A stretch of DNA of 64,000 nt from an uncultured Hungatella sp. Its GTDB lineage: Bacteria > Bacillota > Clostridia > Lachnospirales > Lachnospiraceae. This document shows positions 50,535 to 59,563 of this stretch, piece by piece. The notes beneath the pieces are model-generated. The model did no database searches. It was not told the DNA's origin and was given only the letters and a program-made list of their open reading frames with translations. A program made the position numbers and the translations under genes. Position 1 is the stretch's first letter, and each line of letters starts with the position of its first letter. The DNA is taken from NCBI GenBank assembly GCA_949879795.1, contig CATLBR010000007.1:58139-122138 (forward strand), given 5' to 3'.

Positions 50535-51440
50535 TCAGCAGTTTCCCACAAACACATGCTTCAAATATCCCCTGGCAGTCTCCGCCAGCCGGTACACCAG
50601 TCCCACATCCGTGGCCTCCCTATCCGTCATGCAGTACATAGGGAAGAATCTGGTGACATGAAGGGGAATCTCCTTGTTCACGGCTCTCTCCACAGAAGCG
50701 ATCCACCCGGCCTCCTCAGCCATCTCCTCCCGGGAATCATTCTCCCCCGGCACGATCAGCGTGGTCAGCTCCACATGGCATCCCGCGGCAGCCTGAAAGA
50801 TAAAATCTTTTACCGTTTCCAGATCTCCCCCGAGTTTTCTGTAATATTCCTCCCGGAACCCCTTCAGGTCGATATTCATGGCATCTACAAACGGAAGCAG
50901 CTCCTCAAGCACCTCCGGCGACGCACTGCCGTTTGTCACCAGCACGTTGTCCATGCCGTATCCTTTTACCAGCCTTGAGGTGTCCCTCACATACTCCCAG
51001 CCCACCAGCGGCTCGTTGTAGGTAAATGCCACCCCTGCATTCCCCAGGCTCCTGCATTTCCACGCCCTGTCTGCCAGAAGTTCCGGGGAGACATACGCCA
51101 CCTCGGGTTCATATTCCGCCCCCGCCTTCCTCTGCCCCTGCACGGCCATAGATATCTCATAATTCTGGCAGAACGGACACCGCAGATTACAACCATAACT
51201 CCCCACGGACAGAATCAGGCTGCCGGGACGGAACATACGGAGAGGTTTCTTCTCGATAGGATCCAGGGCCAGCGATGTCACCTTTCCGTAATTGCCGCAG
51301 ACGATAGTTCCCCCTTCGTTCCTCCGGGCGCCGCAAAATCCCGTCTGGCCGTTTTTCAGACTGCACCGGTGCATGCACACCTGGCAGACAGCTCCCATAG
51401 ATTTTTCCGTTTTCACAGACGTTTCCGCCAACACAGACAC
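50535..51440 (-). CDS. amrS: AmmeMemoRadiSam-system radical SAM enzyme
   Basis: Radical SAM protein of the AmrS type. CQVCMHRCSLKNGQTGFCGAR at the N terminus, DPIEKKPLRMFRPGSLILS, then the cluster-binding GCNLRCPFCQNYEIS, and later VTNGSASPEVLEELLPFVDA. The cysteines of CNLRCPFC bind the 4Fe-4S cluster. The frame can begin only at GTG 51440 or later in-frame starts. A much better ribosome site (GGAGGAG) lies at 51550 in another frame that runs up to a run of five G at 51440-51444, so a one-base slip may separate the true start from this frame. The natural substrate of the family is unsettled. Confidence 0.85.
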   Translation of the reverse strand: MSVLAETSVKTEKSMGAVCQVCMHRCSLKNGQTGFCGARRNEGGTIVCGNYGKVTSLALDPIEKKPLRMFRPGSLILSVGSYGCNLRCPFCQNYEISMAVQGQRKAGAEYEPEVAYVSPELLADRAWKCRSLGNAGVAFTYNEPLVGWEYVRDTSRLVKGYGMDNVLVTNGSASPEVLEELLPFVDAMNIDLKGFREEYYRKLGGDLETVKDFIFQAAAGCHVELTTLIVPGENDSREEMAEEAGWIASVERAVNKEIPLHVTRFFPMYCMTDREATDVGLVYRLAETARGYLKHVFVGNC

Positions 51441-51558
51441 CCCCTCCGCTCACATTCTCACCGTCATCGGCAACCTTCATTGCGGCGGCCTTCATCGGCA
51501 CGGGTTCTTCCACCCTCGGCGACGATTTCCGTCCTTGTATCACGGACACTCCTCCTGC

Positions 51559-52953
51559 CTAATGGTGCCGCACGACCTCAAACCGCTCCAGTTCCACATC
51601 CTCATCTGCCCCGATTCCTGCCTTCTGTTTCGCTATGGCAATCTGCTGCTCTGCGCTGTCCACTCCGTCCAGGTCAGGCAGCAACAGCCCCCGCCTGCCT
51701 CCGTTGGACACGATCACTCCGTATCGTTTCACATCCAACTGATCTGGAGAATCGATTTTTTCCCCATCTCCCAGCACATCCACGCTGATAGTCAGGCGAT
51801 CCAGCTCTTTCTCGGCCACCGGGGCAAATCTCGGGTCAAGAGAACAGGCGCTGACCGCGTTGTGGATGATCTCTTCCGCCAGGGAACCCTGCACGGCCTG
51901 TATGGTTCCGATGCATCCCCGAAGCCTGCCGTCCTCCTTGATGGAGACAAATGCCCCCGCCCTTTGCCCGTACAATTCCTCCGGAAGTCCTTCCGGCGCG
52001 GATAGTATTCTGCCTGTCCTCACATATGTTTCTATGGTCAGCCTGGCCAGCTTCACGTACTCGTCTTCCTGGTCTCTCAGCATCCGGACACGCTGCTCCT
52101 CTTTCCTCTCGTGCTGTTCCAGAAAATCTCTGTCAAGATCTGCCCCCAGAACCTCATAGGCGCATATCCCGTATCCCACTCCGAAGGGCCCTTCATAGGA
52201 GAGCATCTCTGTCCTCACGCCGGTCCTGTCCAGAGCCCCCGCCATCATCACAAATGACCGATGGCCGCACTCTGCCGCCTTCTCGCAGAAATCTTCAGAA
52301 AATTCTAAAAGTTCCCCGAACATCCCGCTGCCCATGACTTTCATAACCCGCCTGTCATATTCCTGCCCTTCTTTCTGGAATCCGTAGGGGCCGTCCTCTC
52401 TCAGCTTGTGGGACAGATCCCCGCTGCCGATGACGACCACATTCCTGCCCAGTATCTCCGCCGTCTCCTGAATACACTGCCCCAGCTCATAGTGCATGGC
52501 AAGAGGCAGTCCCGACAGGCCAATTCGCACCAGCCTGTATCCGCTCCAGAACTGATTTACAAAATACAAAGGCACCATAGTCCCGTGATCCAGCCTCCGG
52601 TCGCCCTCTCCCCGCACTCCCATAGTGCCTGCCGCCAGCCCCTGGGCCTCCGCATGCCTGCAAAGTTCCTCCACAAACTCGGTGTCATAGGAAACTTCCA
52701 TCTTCACCTCACCTGCGCGAAACTGCCCAAAGTCACCCCTGGCGCCGTCCCCCGGCGATATGTGAAAATAGTCCGCGTACATAATCTGGTGGGAAGAGAT
52801 GACCACGATGGTATCCGGCTGAATCCTGCCGATCCTCTCTGCCACCTCCCTGTAGGCGTCGATAGTATTCTGAATTCCCTGCTCTGCTCCCCTGCCGATC
52901 TCCGGTATGATCAGAGGCGGGTGGGGAACCATAAATGCTGCCATAATACCCAT
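51559..52953 (-). CDS. MEMO/LigB-like and AMMECR1 fusion protein
   Basis: 464 residues starting at the ATG at 52953 behind AAGGAGGGG. Residues 1-270 belong to the MEMO/class III extradiol dioxygenase group: MVPHPPLIIPEIGRG, TIVVISSHQIMYADYFHISP, RRLDHGTMVPLYFV and VVIGSGDLSHKL. Residues 280-464 are AMMECR1: EYVKLARLTIETYV, GAFVSIKEDGRLRGCIGT, SLDPRFAPVAEKEL and LLLPDLDGVDS. Both families with the radical SAM protein downstream define the AmmeMemoRadiSam set. The cellular role is not established. Confidence 0.9.
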   Translation of the reverse strand: MGIMAAFMVPHPPLIIPEIGRGAEQGIQNTIDAYREVAERIGRIQPDTIVVISSHQIMYADYFHISPGDGARGDFGQFRAGEVKMEVSYDTEFVEELCRHAEAQGLAAGTMGVRGEGDRRLDHGTMVPLYFVNQFWSGYRLVRIGLSGLPLAMHYELGQCIQETAEILGRNVVVIGSGDLSHKLREDGPYGFQKEGQEYDRRVMKVMGSGMFGELLEFSEDFCEKAAECGHRSFVMMAGALDRTGVRTEMLSYEGPFGVGYGICAYEVLGADLDRDFLEQHERKEEQRVRMLRDQEDEYVKLARLTIETYVRTGRILSAPEGLPEELYGQRAGAFVSIKEDGRLRGCIGTIQAVQGSLAEEIIHNAVSACSLDPRFAPVAEKELDRLTISVDVLGDGEKIDSPDQLDVKRYGVIVSNGGRRGLLLPDLDGVDSAEQQIAIAKQKAGIGADEDVELERFEVVRHH

Positions 52954-53021
52954 AATACCCCTCCTTATCAAATATATTGTACACCACTTTTTTCTCTCTG
53001 TCATCCACAAATAAAAAGCCC

Positions 53022-53050
53022 TTGTATCCTCCCCCGAAACCCTATATAAT
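53022..53050 (+). promoter_or_regulatory. Promoter of the flippase gene
   Basis: TTGTAT (53022-53027) and TATAAT (53045-53050) with a 17-base spacer, 50 bases before the ATG. Confidence 0.65.
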
Positions 53051-53099
53051 AATCCTGTGGCTTACAAGCCGCCAAATTTTACCTATGCCAGGAAAATAT

Positions 53100-54551
53100 A
53101 TGAATACGAATATCCGCTCTGTTAAATTTAACTTTATTATGAATGTGATTCTGACCATGTCCACATTCATATTCCCTCTCATCACATTCCGGTACGTCTC
53201 CAGAATCCTTCTTCCCGCCGGGACGGGGAAAGTGTCTTTTGCCACATCCCTGGTCACCTACTTCAATATGTTCGCACAGCTAGGGATCCCTACCTACGGC
53301 ATCCGCGCCTGTGCGAAAGTCAGGGACAACCGGGAAGAACTGACGCGGACGGCCCACGAATTGCTTTTCATCAACTTGGCGATGGGGCTGATCTCCTATA
53401 TCGCTCTGATCGCCATGGTTCTCTGGATACCCAGGCTTCAGGAGGACCGGGCCCTCTATGTGGTCGTCAGCTTCACCATCCTCCTCTCCGCCATAGGCAT
53501 GGAGTGGCTTTATAAAGGACTGGAGCAGTACGCTTACATCACCGTCCGCTCCGTCATCTTCAAAATAATCGCGCTGGGAGCCATGTTTCTTCTGATTCAC
53601 GCCCAGAAAGACTATGTCATTTACGGGGGAATCACCATTTTTGCCTCCGGCGCCTCCAATATCCTGAATTTTATAACCGCAAAAAGGTTTATCGACTGGA
53701 AACCTGTGGGAGGTTATAACCTGAAAAGACATCTGCGGGCTATCGCGGTCTTTTTCTCCATGTCATGCGCAACCACCGTGTACACCAATCTGGACACGGT
53801 CATGCTGGGGTTTATGACCACTGACCAGGAGGTGGGGTTCTACAATGCCGCCATGAACATCAAATCTATTCTGGTGACTATGGTCACCTCCCTGGGAGCG
53901 GTCCTCCTCCCCAGATGTACCTATTATGTGGAACACCGCATGATGAGAGAATTCCGCAGGGTCTGCGGGAAAGCCCTGAATTTCGTGGTCATAACCGCCT
54001 CCTCCCTGGCGGTTTATTTCACCATCTTTGCGGGGGAAGGCATTCTCTTTCTCTCTGGTCCTGCATACCAGAACTCTGTTCTTCCCATGCAGATCATCAT
54101 GCCTGCGCTGCTGTTTATCGGCCTGACCAATATTATGGGGCTTCAGATACTTGTCCCCCTGGGCAGGGAGCATATAGTTCTGCTCTCCGTGACTGCCGGC
54201 GCGGTCATAGATTTGGCTCTCAACATGCTTCTCATCCCTGTTTTCGGGGCGTCAGGCGCAGCCGTGGGCACGGTTACCGCAGAACTGGCGGTGCTTGTCA
54301 TTCAATATTCAGCCTTAAAAAAACAAATATCCGGCATACTGCGCCGGATACATTATATGAAAATATTCCAGGCGCTGGTTCTGGGAAGCGCCGCCTGTTT
54401 CTGGGTGCGGTATCTGAATCTGGGAAGTTTTGCCAAACTTGTGGTCTCCTCCGTACTGTTTTTCTCTGTCTACGGAGTCTTTCTCCTGGTCTCCGGAGAA
54501 CCGCTGGCAGAGGAGGCCAGGCGGCTTGTGGCCGCCAAACTCAGGCGCTGA
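53100..54551 (+). CDS. Polysaccharide flippase (Wzx/MATE-like)
   Basis: 483 residues, about 14 membrane helices. VKFNFIMNVILTMSTFIFPL and FRYVSRILLPAGTGKVSFA are the typical PST-family start, with DTVMLGFMTTDQEVGFYNAA in the middle. I start it at 53100, six bases after AGGA; the frame is open upstream but without a site. It is the only plus-strand gene among the glycan genes at 53100-59369 and the second flippase of the window. The genes that make its substrate are probably the convergent glycosyltransferases. Confidence 0.85.
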   Translation: MNTNIRSVKFNFIMNVILTMSTFIFPLITFRYVSRILLPAGTGKVSFATSLVTYFNMFAQLGIPTYGIRACAKVRDNREELTRTAHELLFINLAMGLISYIALIAMVLWIPRLQEDRALYVVVSFTILLSAIGMEWLYKGLEQYAYITVRSVIFKIIALGAMFLLIHAQKDYVIYGGITIFASGASNILNFITAKRFIDWKPVGGYNLKRHLRAIAVFFSMSCATTVYTNLDTVMLGFMTTDQEVGFYNAAMNIKSILVTMVTSLGAVLLPRCTYYVEHRMMREFRRVCGKALNFVVITASSLAVYFTIFAGEGILFLSGPAYQNSVLPMQIIMPALLFIGLTNIMGLQILVPLGREHIVLLSVTAGAVIDLALNMLLIPVFGASGAAVGTVTAELAVLVIQYSALKKQISGILRRIHYMKIFQALVLGSAACFWVRYLNLGSFAKLVVSSVLFFSVYGVFLLVSGEPLAEEARRLVAAKLRR

Positions 54552-54578
54552 TTGGCTGACACCTCCGCCGTAAACGAA

Positions 54579-54631
54579 CCGGGGCGGCAAAAGAGGCGGC
54601 ATACACGATTTCTCCTGCTCTGCCGCCCCGG
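54579..54631. terminator. Bidirectional terminator
   Basis: CCGGGGCGGCA and TGCCGCCCCGG form an 11-base G+C stem around a 31-base loop, between the convergent flippase and GT2 genes. Confidence 0.75.
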
Positions 54632-54647
54632 TCCGTTCCGGTTTATC

Positions 54648-55631
54648 TCACCGCTGCATCAAACCCCTTTTTTTCAGATACCCATAATATTTCTGAGGAT
54701 CCAGAGTTTTGCCTCTTCTGTCCCTCATCCCGTCTTTCATGGCCTGGGCAATCAGCTTTACACGCAGCAGATCATAACCCTTTATCAGACTTTTTACCAT
54801 GATTGCTGACAGACGCAATGTAAGACAGACATACCCTGCAAGACGTACAGCCCGATTAGCCTGGAATTCCCGAATCATAAAATAATGGTTGCGGGTTCCA
54901 TAATACTCCTTCCACCATCCCTCCGGCTTCATATTTTCATTGAGAACCGGCGCGTCCTGATGGTCGATGACTGCCTCTTTGATCAAATATAACGGATATC
55001 TGACAGACACTCTATGTGTGTATTCTGTATCATCCCCATAGATAAACAGACTCCCGTCAGCGATTCCCATCTCTCTGATGGTCTTTCCCGAAAACAGTGG
55101 GCCCACAAAGGCATTGGCATCTTCTCGTGTCACATCGTCTAAATCTTCATATTGCCGTGCCACCGGCACGGTTTTTAAAATCAATCGGGTCAATTTCTTA
55201 TGGTGGAACATTTGATATTTTTTCAGATCTATCCCGTAAATCACAGGACACAGCCCTCCCGCCTCCGGAAGTTCTTTCCCATGCGCCAGCAATTTTTCCA
55301 AGCAGTCTTCTCTTGGATAGGCATCGTCGTCCATAAGCCAGTACCAATCAGGATTCCACATCCCCAGGGCCTCTCGCATCCCCGCCTCAAATCCGCCTGC
55401 TCCCCCCAGATTCTCTTTCAGGATAACCAGATGTATTTTTTCCGATTGAGCTGCCAGCTTTTTCACTTTTCTGATTTCTTCTTCATTGCTCTGATTGTCC
55501 ACCACCAGAATTTTATCCACTGGCCTGGATTGTGCCAACAACGCATGTAAACACTTTTCTAATGTGTGGGCGCGGTTATATGTCACCGTAATCGCCGCAA
55601 CTGTTCCATTTTCAAACCTGCTCTCTCCCAT
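54648..55631 (-). CDS. Family 2 glycosyltransferase, galactofuranosyltransferase-like
   Basis: 327 residues. AAITVTYNRAHTLEKCL, LVVDNQSNEEE, LGGAGGFEAGMREAL and WYWLMDDDAYP (the DDD metal site) fit the GT2 group that includes GlfT2-like galactofuranosyl and rhamnosyl transferases. LFIYGDDTEYTHRV is the region of the catalytic base, and a later HQDAP matches the usual His site. GGAGGAGG lies four bases before the ATG, inside the end of the preceding gene (20-base overlap). Confidence 0.85.
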   Translation of the reverse strand: MGESRFENGTVAAITVTYNRAHTLEKCLHALLAQSRPVDKILVVDNQSNEEEIRKVKKLAAQSEKIHLVILKENLGGAGGFEAGMREALGMWNPDWYWLMDDDAYPREDCLEKLLAHGKELPEAGGLCPVIYGIDLKKYQMFHHKKLTRLILKTVPVARQYEDLDDVTREDANAFVGPLFSGKTIREMGIADGSLFIYGDDTEYTHRVSVRYPLYLIKEAVIDHQDAPVLNENMKPEGWWKEYYGTRNHYFMIREFQANRAVRLAGYVCLTLRLSAIMVKSLIKGYDLLRVKLIAQAMKDGMRDRRGKTLDPQKYYGYLKKRGLMQR

Positions 55632-56799
55632 AGACCTCCTCCAGCACTTCCTCGCTTGCCTTCCACCCGAAATGCGCTCTTATATAGTCCCTGCTTTTTC
55701 TTCCCCTCTCCTCTGCCATCTCTGCATCTCCCAGATACTTCTCTATCTTCTCCGCAAACTCTTTATCTGTCCCTGCCAGTTCAATAACCCTTCCCGCCTC
55801 GTCGATGCCCTCGGCTCCCACCATGGTGGTGATCACCATCGTCCCCATGGCCATGCTTCTGAGCACCTTCATCTTGATCCCCGCTCCCTGCATCAAAGGA
55901 AACACCGCTATCTGGGCCCTCTCCAGATACTCGTCCACATCGTCCACAAACCCTGTCACGTGGATGAAATCATTTTCCTCTTTCTTCAGCTCCTGAGCCG
56001 GCTGATTCCCCACGATGTAGACCTGGAATTCCGGAACCCGCTTTTTAACCCGCTTCGCGATACGCACCAGCTTCATGGCCGCCTGGTGATTCTCCTGTCT
56101 CCCCATCTGCCCCAGAAAGCAGATACTGCCCCGCTCTCTTTTTCCTGTCTCGACAGTCCTCTCGAGAATATCGTCGCCGATTCCCAGGAACAGATTCAGG
56201 ACCTTGCAGTCCTTCCTCCCATAATGCTTTTCTATAAGCCGTCTGTCCTTGTGGTTAAATGTAAAGATGTTGTCCGCCTTCACACAGTACTGCTTTTCTT
56301 TTTTCAGTATCCGTTCCAGCTGCCAGCCTATATAGGCCCGTCGCCACCCTCTGCTGTTCCTCAGCTTCCTCTGATACGACTGAGCCGTCATGTCGTGCTC
56401 CACCAGGTTAAACTTTATATTGGGATATATCTTTTTTATCCACAGATACTGCCCCATGGAAGCGTACTCGCCGTGGATCACGTCGATCTTATACTTCTTC
56501 ACCGCCTGTATCAGTTTCAAGGAAAACCGAAAAGAACTTCTGGCAGCAAAATAGTTGGGCATCCAGGGCTCCGTGACCACATGAAACAGTCTGGTCCACC
56601 TGTTGATAGCCACGCTGTCATAGCGGCTGTCATCTCTGTATTTCTCCTCCAGTTTTTTGTCAAACTCCGAGGCGGCAAACGTGAGTACATACACCTGATG
56701 CCATTTCCTCAGGGTCTCTATCTCCTTGCCCATACAGACCCCGCCTGCGTGGTTTGTGTCTATATCAGGGTAATATGGCGAAATATGCAAAATATTCAT
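55612..56799 (-). CDS. Family 4 glycosyltransferase
   Basis: 395 residues starting at the ATG at 56799 behind AGGAGG. MNILHISPYYPDIDTNHAGGV is the acceptor-side opening. The donor half includes GSICFLGQMGRQENHQAAMK, VYIVGNQPAQELK, IAVFPLMQGAGIKMKVLRSM and MVGAEGIDEAGRVIEL. The gene begins four bases after the stop of the upstream GT4. The acceptor and donor sugars are unknown. Confidence 0.85.
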   Translation of the reverse strand: MNILHISPYYPDIDTNHAGGVCMGKEIETLRKWHQVYVLTFAASEFDKKLEEKYRDDSRYDSVAINRWTRLFHVVTEPWMPNYFAARSSFRFSLKLIQAVKKYKIDVIHGEYASMGQYLWIKKIYPNIKFNLVEHDMTAQSYQRKLRNSRGWRRAYIGWQLERILKKEKQYCVKADNIFTFNHKDRRLIEKHYGRKDCKVLNLFLGIGDDILERTVETGKRERGSICFLGQMGRQENHQAAMKLVRIAKRVKKRVPEFQVYIVGNQPAQELKKEENDFIHVTGFVDDVDEYLERAQIAVFPLMQGAGIKMKVLRSMAMGTMVITTMVGAEGIDEAGRVIELAGTDKEFAEKIEKYLGDAEMAEERGRKSRDYIRAHFGWKASEEVLEEVYGREQV

Positions 56800-56803
56800 C
56801 TGT

Positions 56804-57946
56804 CTATACCTCCTGTTCCAGCAGCGGGAGAACTTTCTCCCTGAGCACCTGCTCCATAGCCTGGCGCGTAAACAGACGCTCATAGAGCCTGCGTATCGAT
56901 TCCCTCTTTTCCTGTATGGTTTCCGAAATTTCCAGTATCATCTCCGCACACTCATCAGCCTTGCCCTTGCCGCAGTTGACTCCGATCCCGTACTGTTCCA
57001 CCAGTTTCCAGGTATCTCCCGGGATGTTGTTGATCAGAGGCAGTCCGTAGCAGAGATAATCGATGGATTTCATGGTAAGCCCCACGCACACGCTGTCCTT
57101 CATCATGTTGATACCAAAGCTGCACTTCTCGAACACCTGTCTCTTCTTCTCCTCATCATAGACAGTCCCGTAATACTTTGTCTCGATTCCGTGGTCCTTC
57201 AGTTCCTGCAAAAAGATGTCTCTGCTCTCCCCGTCTCCCACTATATGAAGTCGAACTTTTTTCCTTTGATTCACCTTTTCCAGAATATATACAATTGAGT
57301 CAATATCGATAATGTGATTGGCAGAACCCAGATAGGCCATGTGGATCCGCTCTTTATCCTGCTGAAAAACAGGGGCTTTTTCCGCCTCTCTTTCCTTTGC
57401 CCAGTACATCACCCCCGTCTGCTTCAGCCTGGGATTCTTCCGCAGCCCCAGGATCTCCTGATAAAGCCTGCACTCTGTAAAAATCAGGTCGGCAGCGTCA
57501 AGATGGTCGTCCCTCAATCTCCGCCAGTATTGGACAGGCCAAAACCTTTTTATCCTTTTCAGAGGCAGAGATTCCGGCCATAAGTCGATAATATCCAGCA
57601 CCAGCCTGGCATGGCATCTCTCTTTGAGCTCAGCGGCGGCAGGAACCAGGGAATTGGCAGGGATCATGACATACAGAAGGTCAATCGGTTGGTCTTTCAA
57701 AGCCTCCACCACTTTTCTGGCAAAATCGTACCTGGAATACAGCCTCCGGACAGACATATTTTTCTTATATGCCACTGTGTCAATATACTGATGACCGGCC
57801 ACGCGCCGCGTTTTCTTTTTTTTCTCTCTGTGAATAAAATCCGACTCCAGCCACAAAACCTCGTGGCCAAAGGATTGGAGAATCTTTCCCACCATCTCCG
57901 CCCGCGGCTCATAATTGGCTGAACTGGTCACGACCACAGCCTTCAT
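56804..57946 (-). CDS. Family 4 glycosyltransferase
   Basis: 380 residues behind AGGAGAAG. MKAVVVTSSANYEPRAEMV, LDIIDLWPESLPLKRIKRFW and IHMAYLGSANHIIDIDSIV are visible. Later FGINMMKDSVCVGLTMKSIDY holds the donor-site region, with Met/Lys in place of part of the classic E-x7-E pattern. The DIIDLWPES segment is common in GT4 enzymes of bacterial capsule loci. It follows the sugar transferase gene by 19 bases. Confidence 0.83.
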   Translation of the reverse strand: MKAVVVTSSANYEPRAEMVGKILQSFGHEVLWLESDFIHREKKKKTRRVAGHQYIDTVAYKKNMSVRRLYSRYDFARKVVEALKDQPIDLLYVMIPANSLVPAAAELKERCHARLVLDIIDLWPESLPLKRIKRFWPVQYWRRLRDDHLDAADLIFTECRLYQEILGLRKNPRLKQTGVMYWAKEREAEKAPVFQQDKERIHMAYLGSANHIIDIDSIVYILEKVNQRKKVRLHIVGDGESRDIFLQELKDHGIETKYYGTVYDEEKKRQVFEKCSFGINMMKDSVCVGLTMKSIDYLCYGLPLINNIPGDTWKLVEQYGIGVNCGKGKADECAEMILEISETIQEKRESIRRLYERLFTRQAMEQVLREKVLPLLEQEV

Positions 57947-57965
57947 AGACTCTTCTCCTCACTTT

Positions 57966-59369
57966 CTACCCCAGATCTCCGTCGTCTTCCTCATCGTCTC
58001 CGTCTGCCTCCGGCTCCACCATGACCGACTCCTCCTCCGAGAAGCCCTCTGTGCTCTCCTTCTCAAAAAGAATCTTTACCGTCCTGAACAAAATTTCAAT
58101 ATCCATCAGGAGAGAATAATTCTGAATGTACATCAAATCCAGTTTCAGCTTATCGTAAATTGTGGTGTTGTATTTGCCATAAACCTGCGCATAGCCGGTA
58201 AGGCCGCCTTTTACCTTCAGACGGTACCTGAATTCGGGAACCTTGTCCGCATACAGTTCCACAAGCTCCGGTCGTTCCGGCCTGGGCCCCACCAGACTCA
58301 TCTCGCCTTTTAAGATGTTCAGCAGCTGGGGCAGCTCGTCGATACGCACTTTCCTGATCAGGTTCCCCACCGGGGTGATACGGGGGTCTCTGTCTGTCGC
58401 CATCAGGATTTCTCCTCTTTTCTCTGCATCCACGATCATGCTCCGGAATTTGCAGATGGAAAATGTCTTGCCGTCCTTGGTACACCGCTCCTGGTAGAAA
58501 AATACAGGCCCTCCGTCATAAAGTTTTATCGCCAGGGCCGTCACAAGAAAGACCGGCGAAAAGATCACCAGCATCACCAGCGACACCGCAATATCCATGG
58601 CGCGCTTGATCACGGCCTGCTCCACCGACAGCCCGTCGTTCCTCGCCAGGAGAAGAGGGGTGTCAAAATAATGCATATTCTCGGCGCTCCGAATGATGAT
58701 ATCCGAAATCTTAGGCATGGTGTAGACCCTCAGGGAGTGACCGTAGCAGAACTTCAGCAGGTTGTTGCGTATGGTCGAGGGCAGGTCGCACACCACCACC
58801 CCCTCATACTCCAGCAGAGTTTCCTTGACTTCCTCTATATGTTCCCTGTCCACGTGGATGCTGGAGCTTATGACAAAACGGTCCGCACGGCTGTATATCT
58901 TTTCCATCAGTTCCTTCATGGGGCGGTCTCCATAGACCATGATCACCTTTCGGGGAGGATACACTTTCCTGTAAAGCGTGTTGGCAACATACCCCCACCC
59001 GACGATGATGACAAACTGCCCTGCCGTCAGCCACACAAGAGGCATAGGCGATCTGAAATGCTTCACCAGCAGAACGATCGGTATATAAGACACCGCGTTG
59101 GCGCAGGTGGTGGCCAGGGTATGAGTATAGATTAATTCCCCGTTTTTCAGATAGCCCAGGCGCAGACTCCCGTAAATAGAGCTGAATATATACAAAATCA
59201 GCGCGTACACAGCAGCCAGGGCATAGTTTCCCAGACGCTGATAGGGCATCTCCATCTGGTCCTTATAACAGTAAATCCACATATACATAAATATAATAGA
59301 CTCCACGGCTATCAAACTCACGCCCGCGGCGAAACGTATCAGACGCTTATACTGATCATACTTTTTCAC
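57966..59369 (-). CDS. Initiating sugar transferase with acidic tail
   Basis: 467 residues, GTG start behind CAGGAA. Four N-terminal membrane helices, a Rossmann-like middle (VIMVYGDRPMKELMEKIY), then the PF02397 catalytic domain: MDIAVSLVMLVIFSPVFLV, FSICKFRSM, RIDELPQLLNILKGEM and SLVGPRPERPELVELY, with GGLTGYAQVYGKYNTT downstream. The last 27 residues (EGFSEEESVMVEPEADGDDE and beyond) are an unusual acidic extension absent from the two other initiating transferases here. It heads the transferase operon that runs to 54648. Confidence 0.9.
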   Translation of the reverse strand: MKKYDQYKRLIRFAAGVSLIAVESIIFMYMWIYCYKDQMEMPYQRLGNYALAAVYALILYIFSSIYGSLRLGYLKNGELIYTHTLATTCANAVSYIPIVLLVKHFRSPMPLVWLTAGQFVIIVGWGYVANTLYRKVYPPRKVIMVYGDRPMKELMEKIYSRADRFVISSSIHVDREHIEEVKETLLEYEGVVVCDLPSTIRNNLLKFCYGHSLRVYTMPKISDIIIRSAENMHYFDTPLLLARNDGLSVEQAVIKRAMDIAVSLVMLVIFSPVFLVTALAIKLYDGGPVFFYQERCTKDGKTFSICKFRSMIVDAEKRGEILMATDRDPRITPVGNLIRKVRIDELPQLLNILKGEMSLVGPRPERPELVELYADKVPEFRYRLKVKGGLTGYAQVYGKYNTTIYDKLKLDLMYIQNYSLLMDIEILFRTVKILFEKESTEGFSEEESVMVEPEADGDDEEDDGDLG

Positions 59370-59463
59370 TCGTGTTTCCTGCCTTCCGCAATTCCTCTAT
59401 AAGTTGGTAGATCTTCTATCGTTTTGCCCCCTCGCACGAACCTCAAAACGGTCATACGGCTAT

Positions 59464-59492
59464 AGTATAGCATTTTACGTTCACCTCTGCAA
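59464..59492 (-). promoter_or_regulatory. Promoter of the sugar transferase/GT operon
   Basis: TTGCAG (59487-59492) and TATACT (59464-59469) on the minus strand with a 17-base spacer. The leader of about 90 bases contains a CGTTTTG/CAAAACG stem. Confidence 0.7.
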
Positions 59493-59542
59493 CGCCCAAA
59501 AAAATCTGTCTGTCTATTTTTCTGTAATGTCCGGTAGCTGAG

Positions 59543-59561
59543 TATACGAATTTATACGAAT
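59543..59561 (+). repeat. TATACGAAT repeats at the 3' side of the integrase gene
   Basis: Two exact TATACGAAT copies, 10 bases apart, directly beyond the integrase stop codon. The same element occurs upstream of the gene, and the 13-base TATACGAATTTAT is present on both sides (59543 and 60793). Confidence 0.75.
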
Positions 59562-59563
59562 AT

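Noticed and set aside
51187..51549. 120-codon minus-strand frame as a separate gene
   Set aside because: Beyond the G run it is the wrong frame of the radical SAM gene. Only its first 36 codons are of interest, as a possible displaced N terminus.
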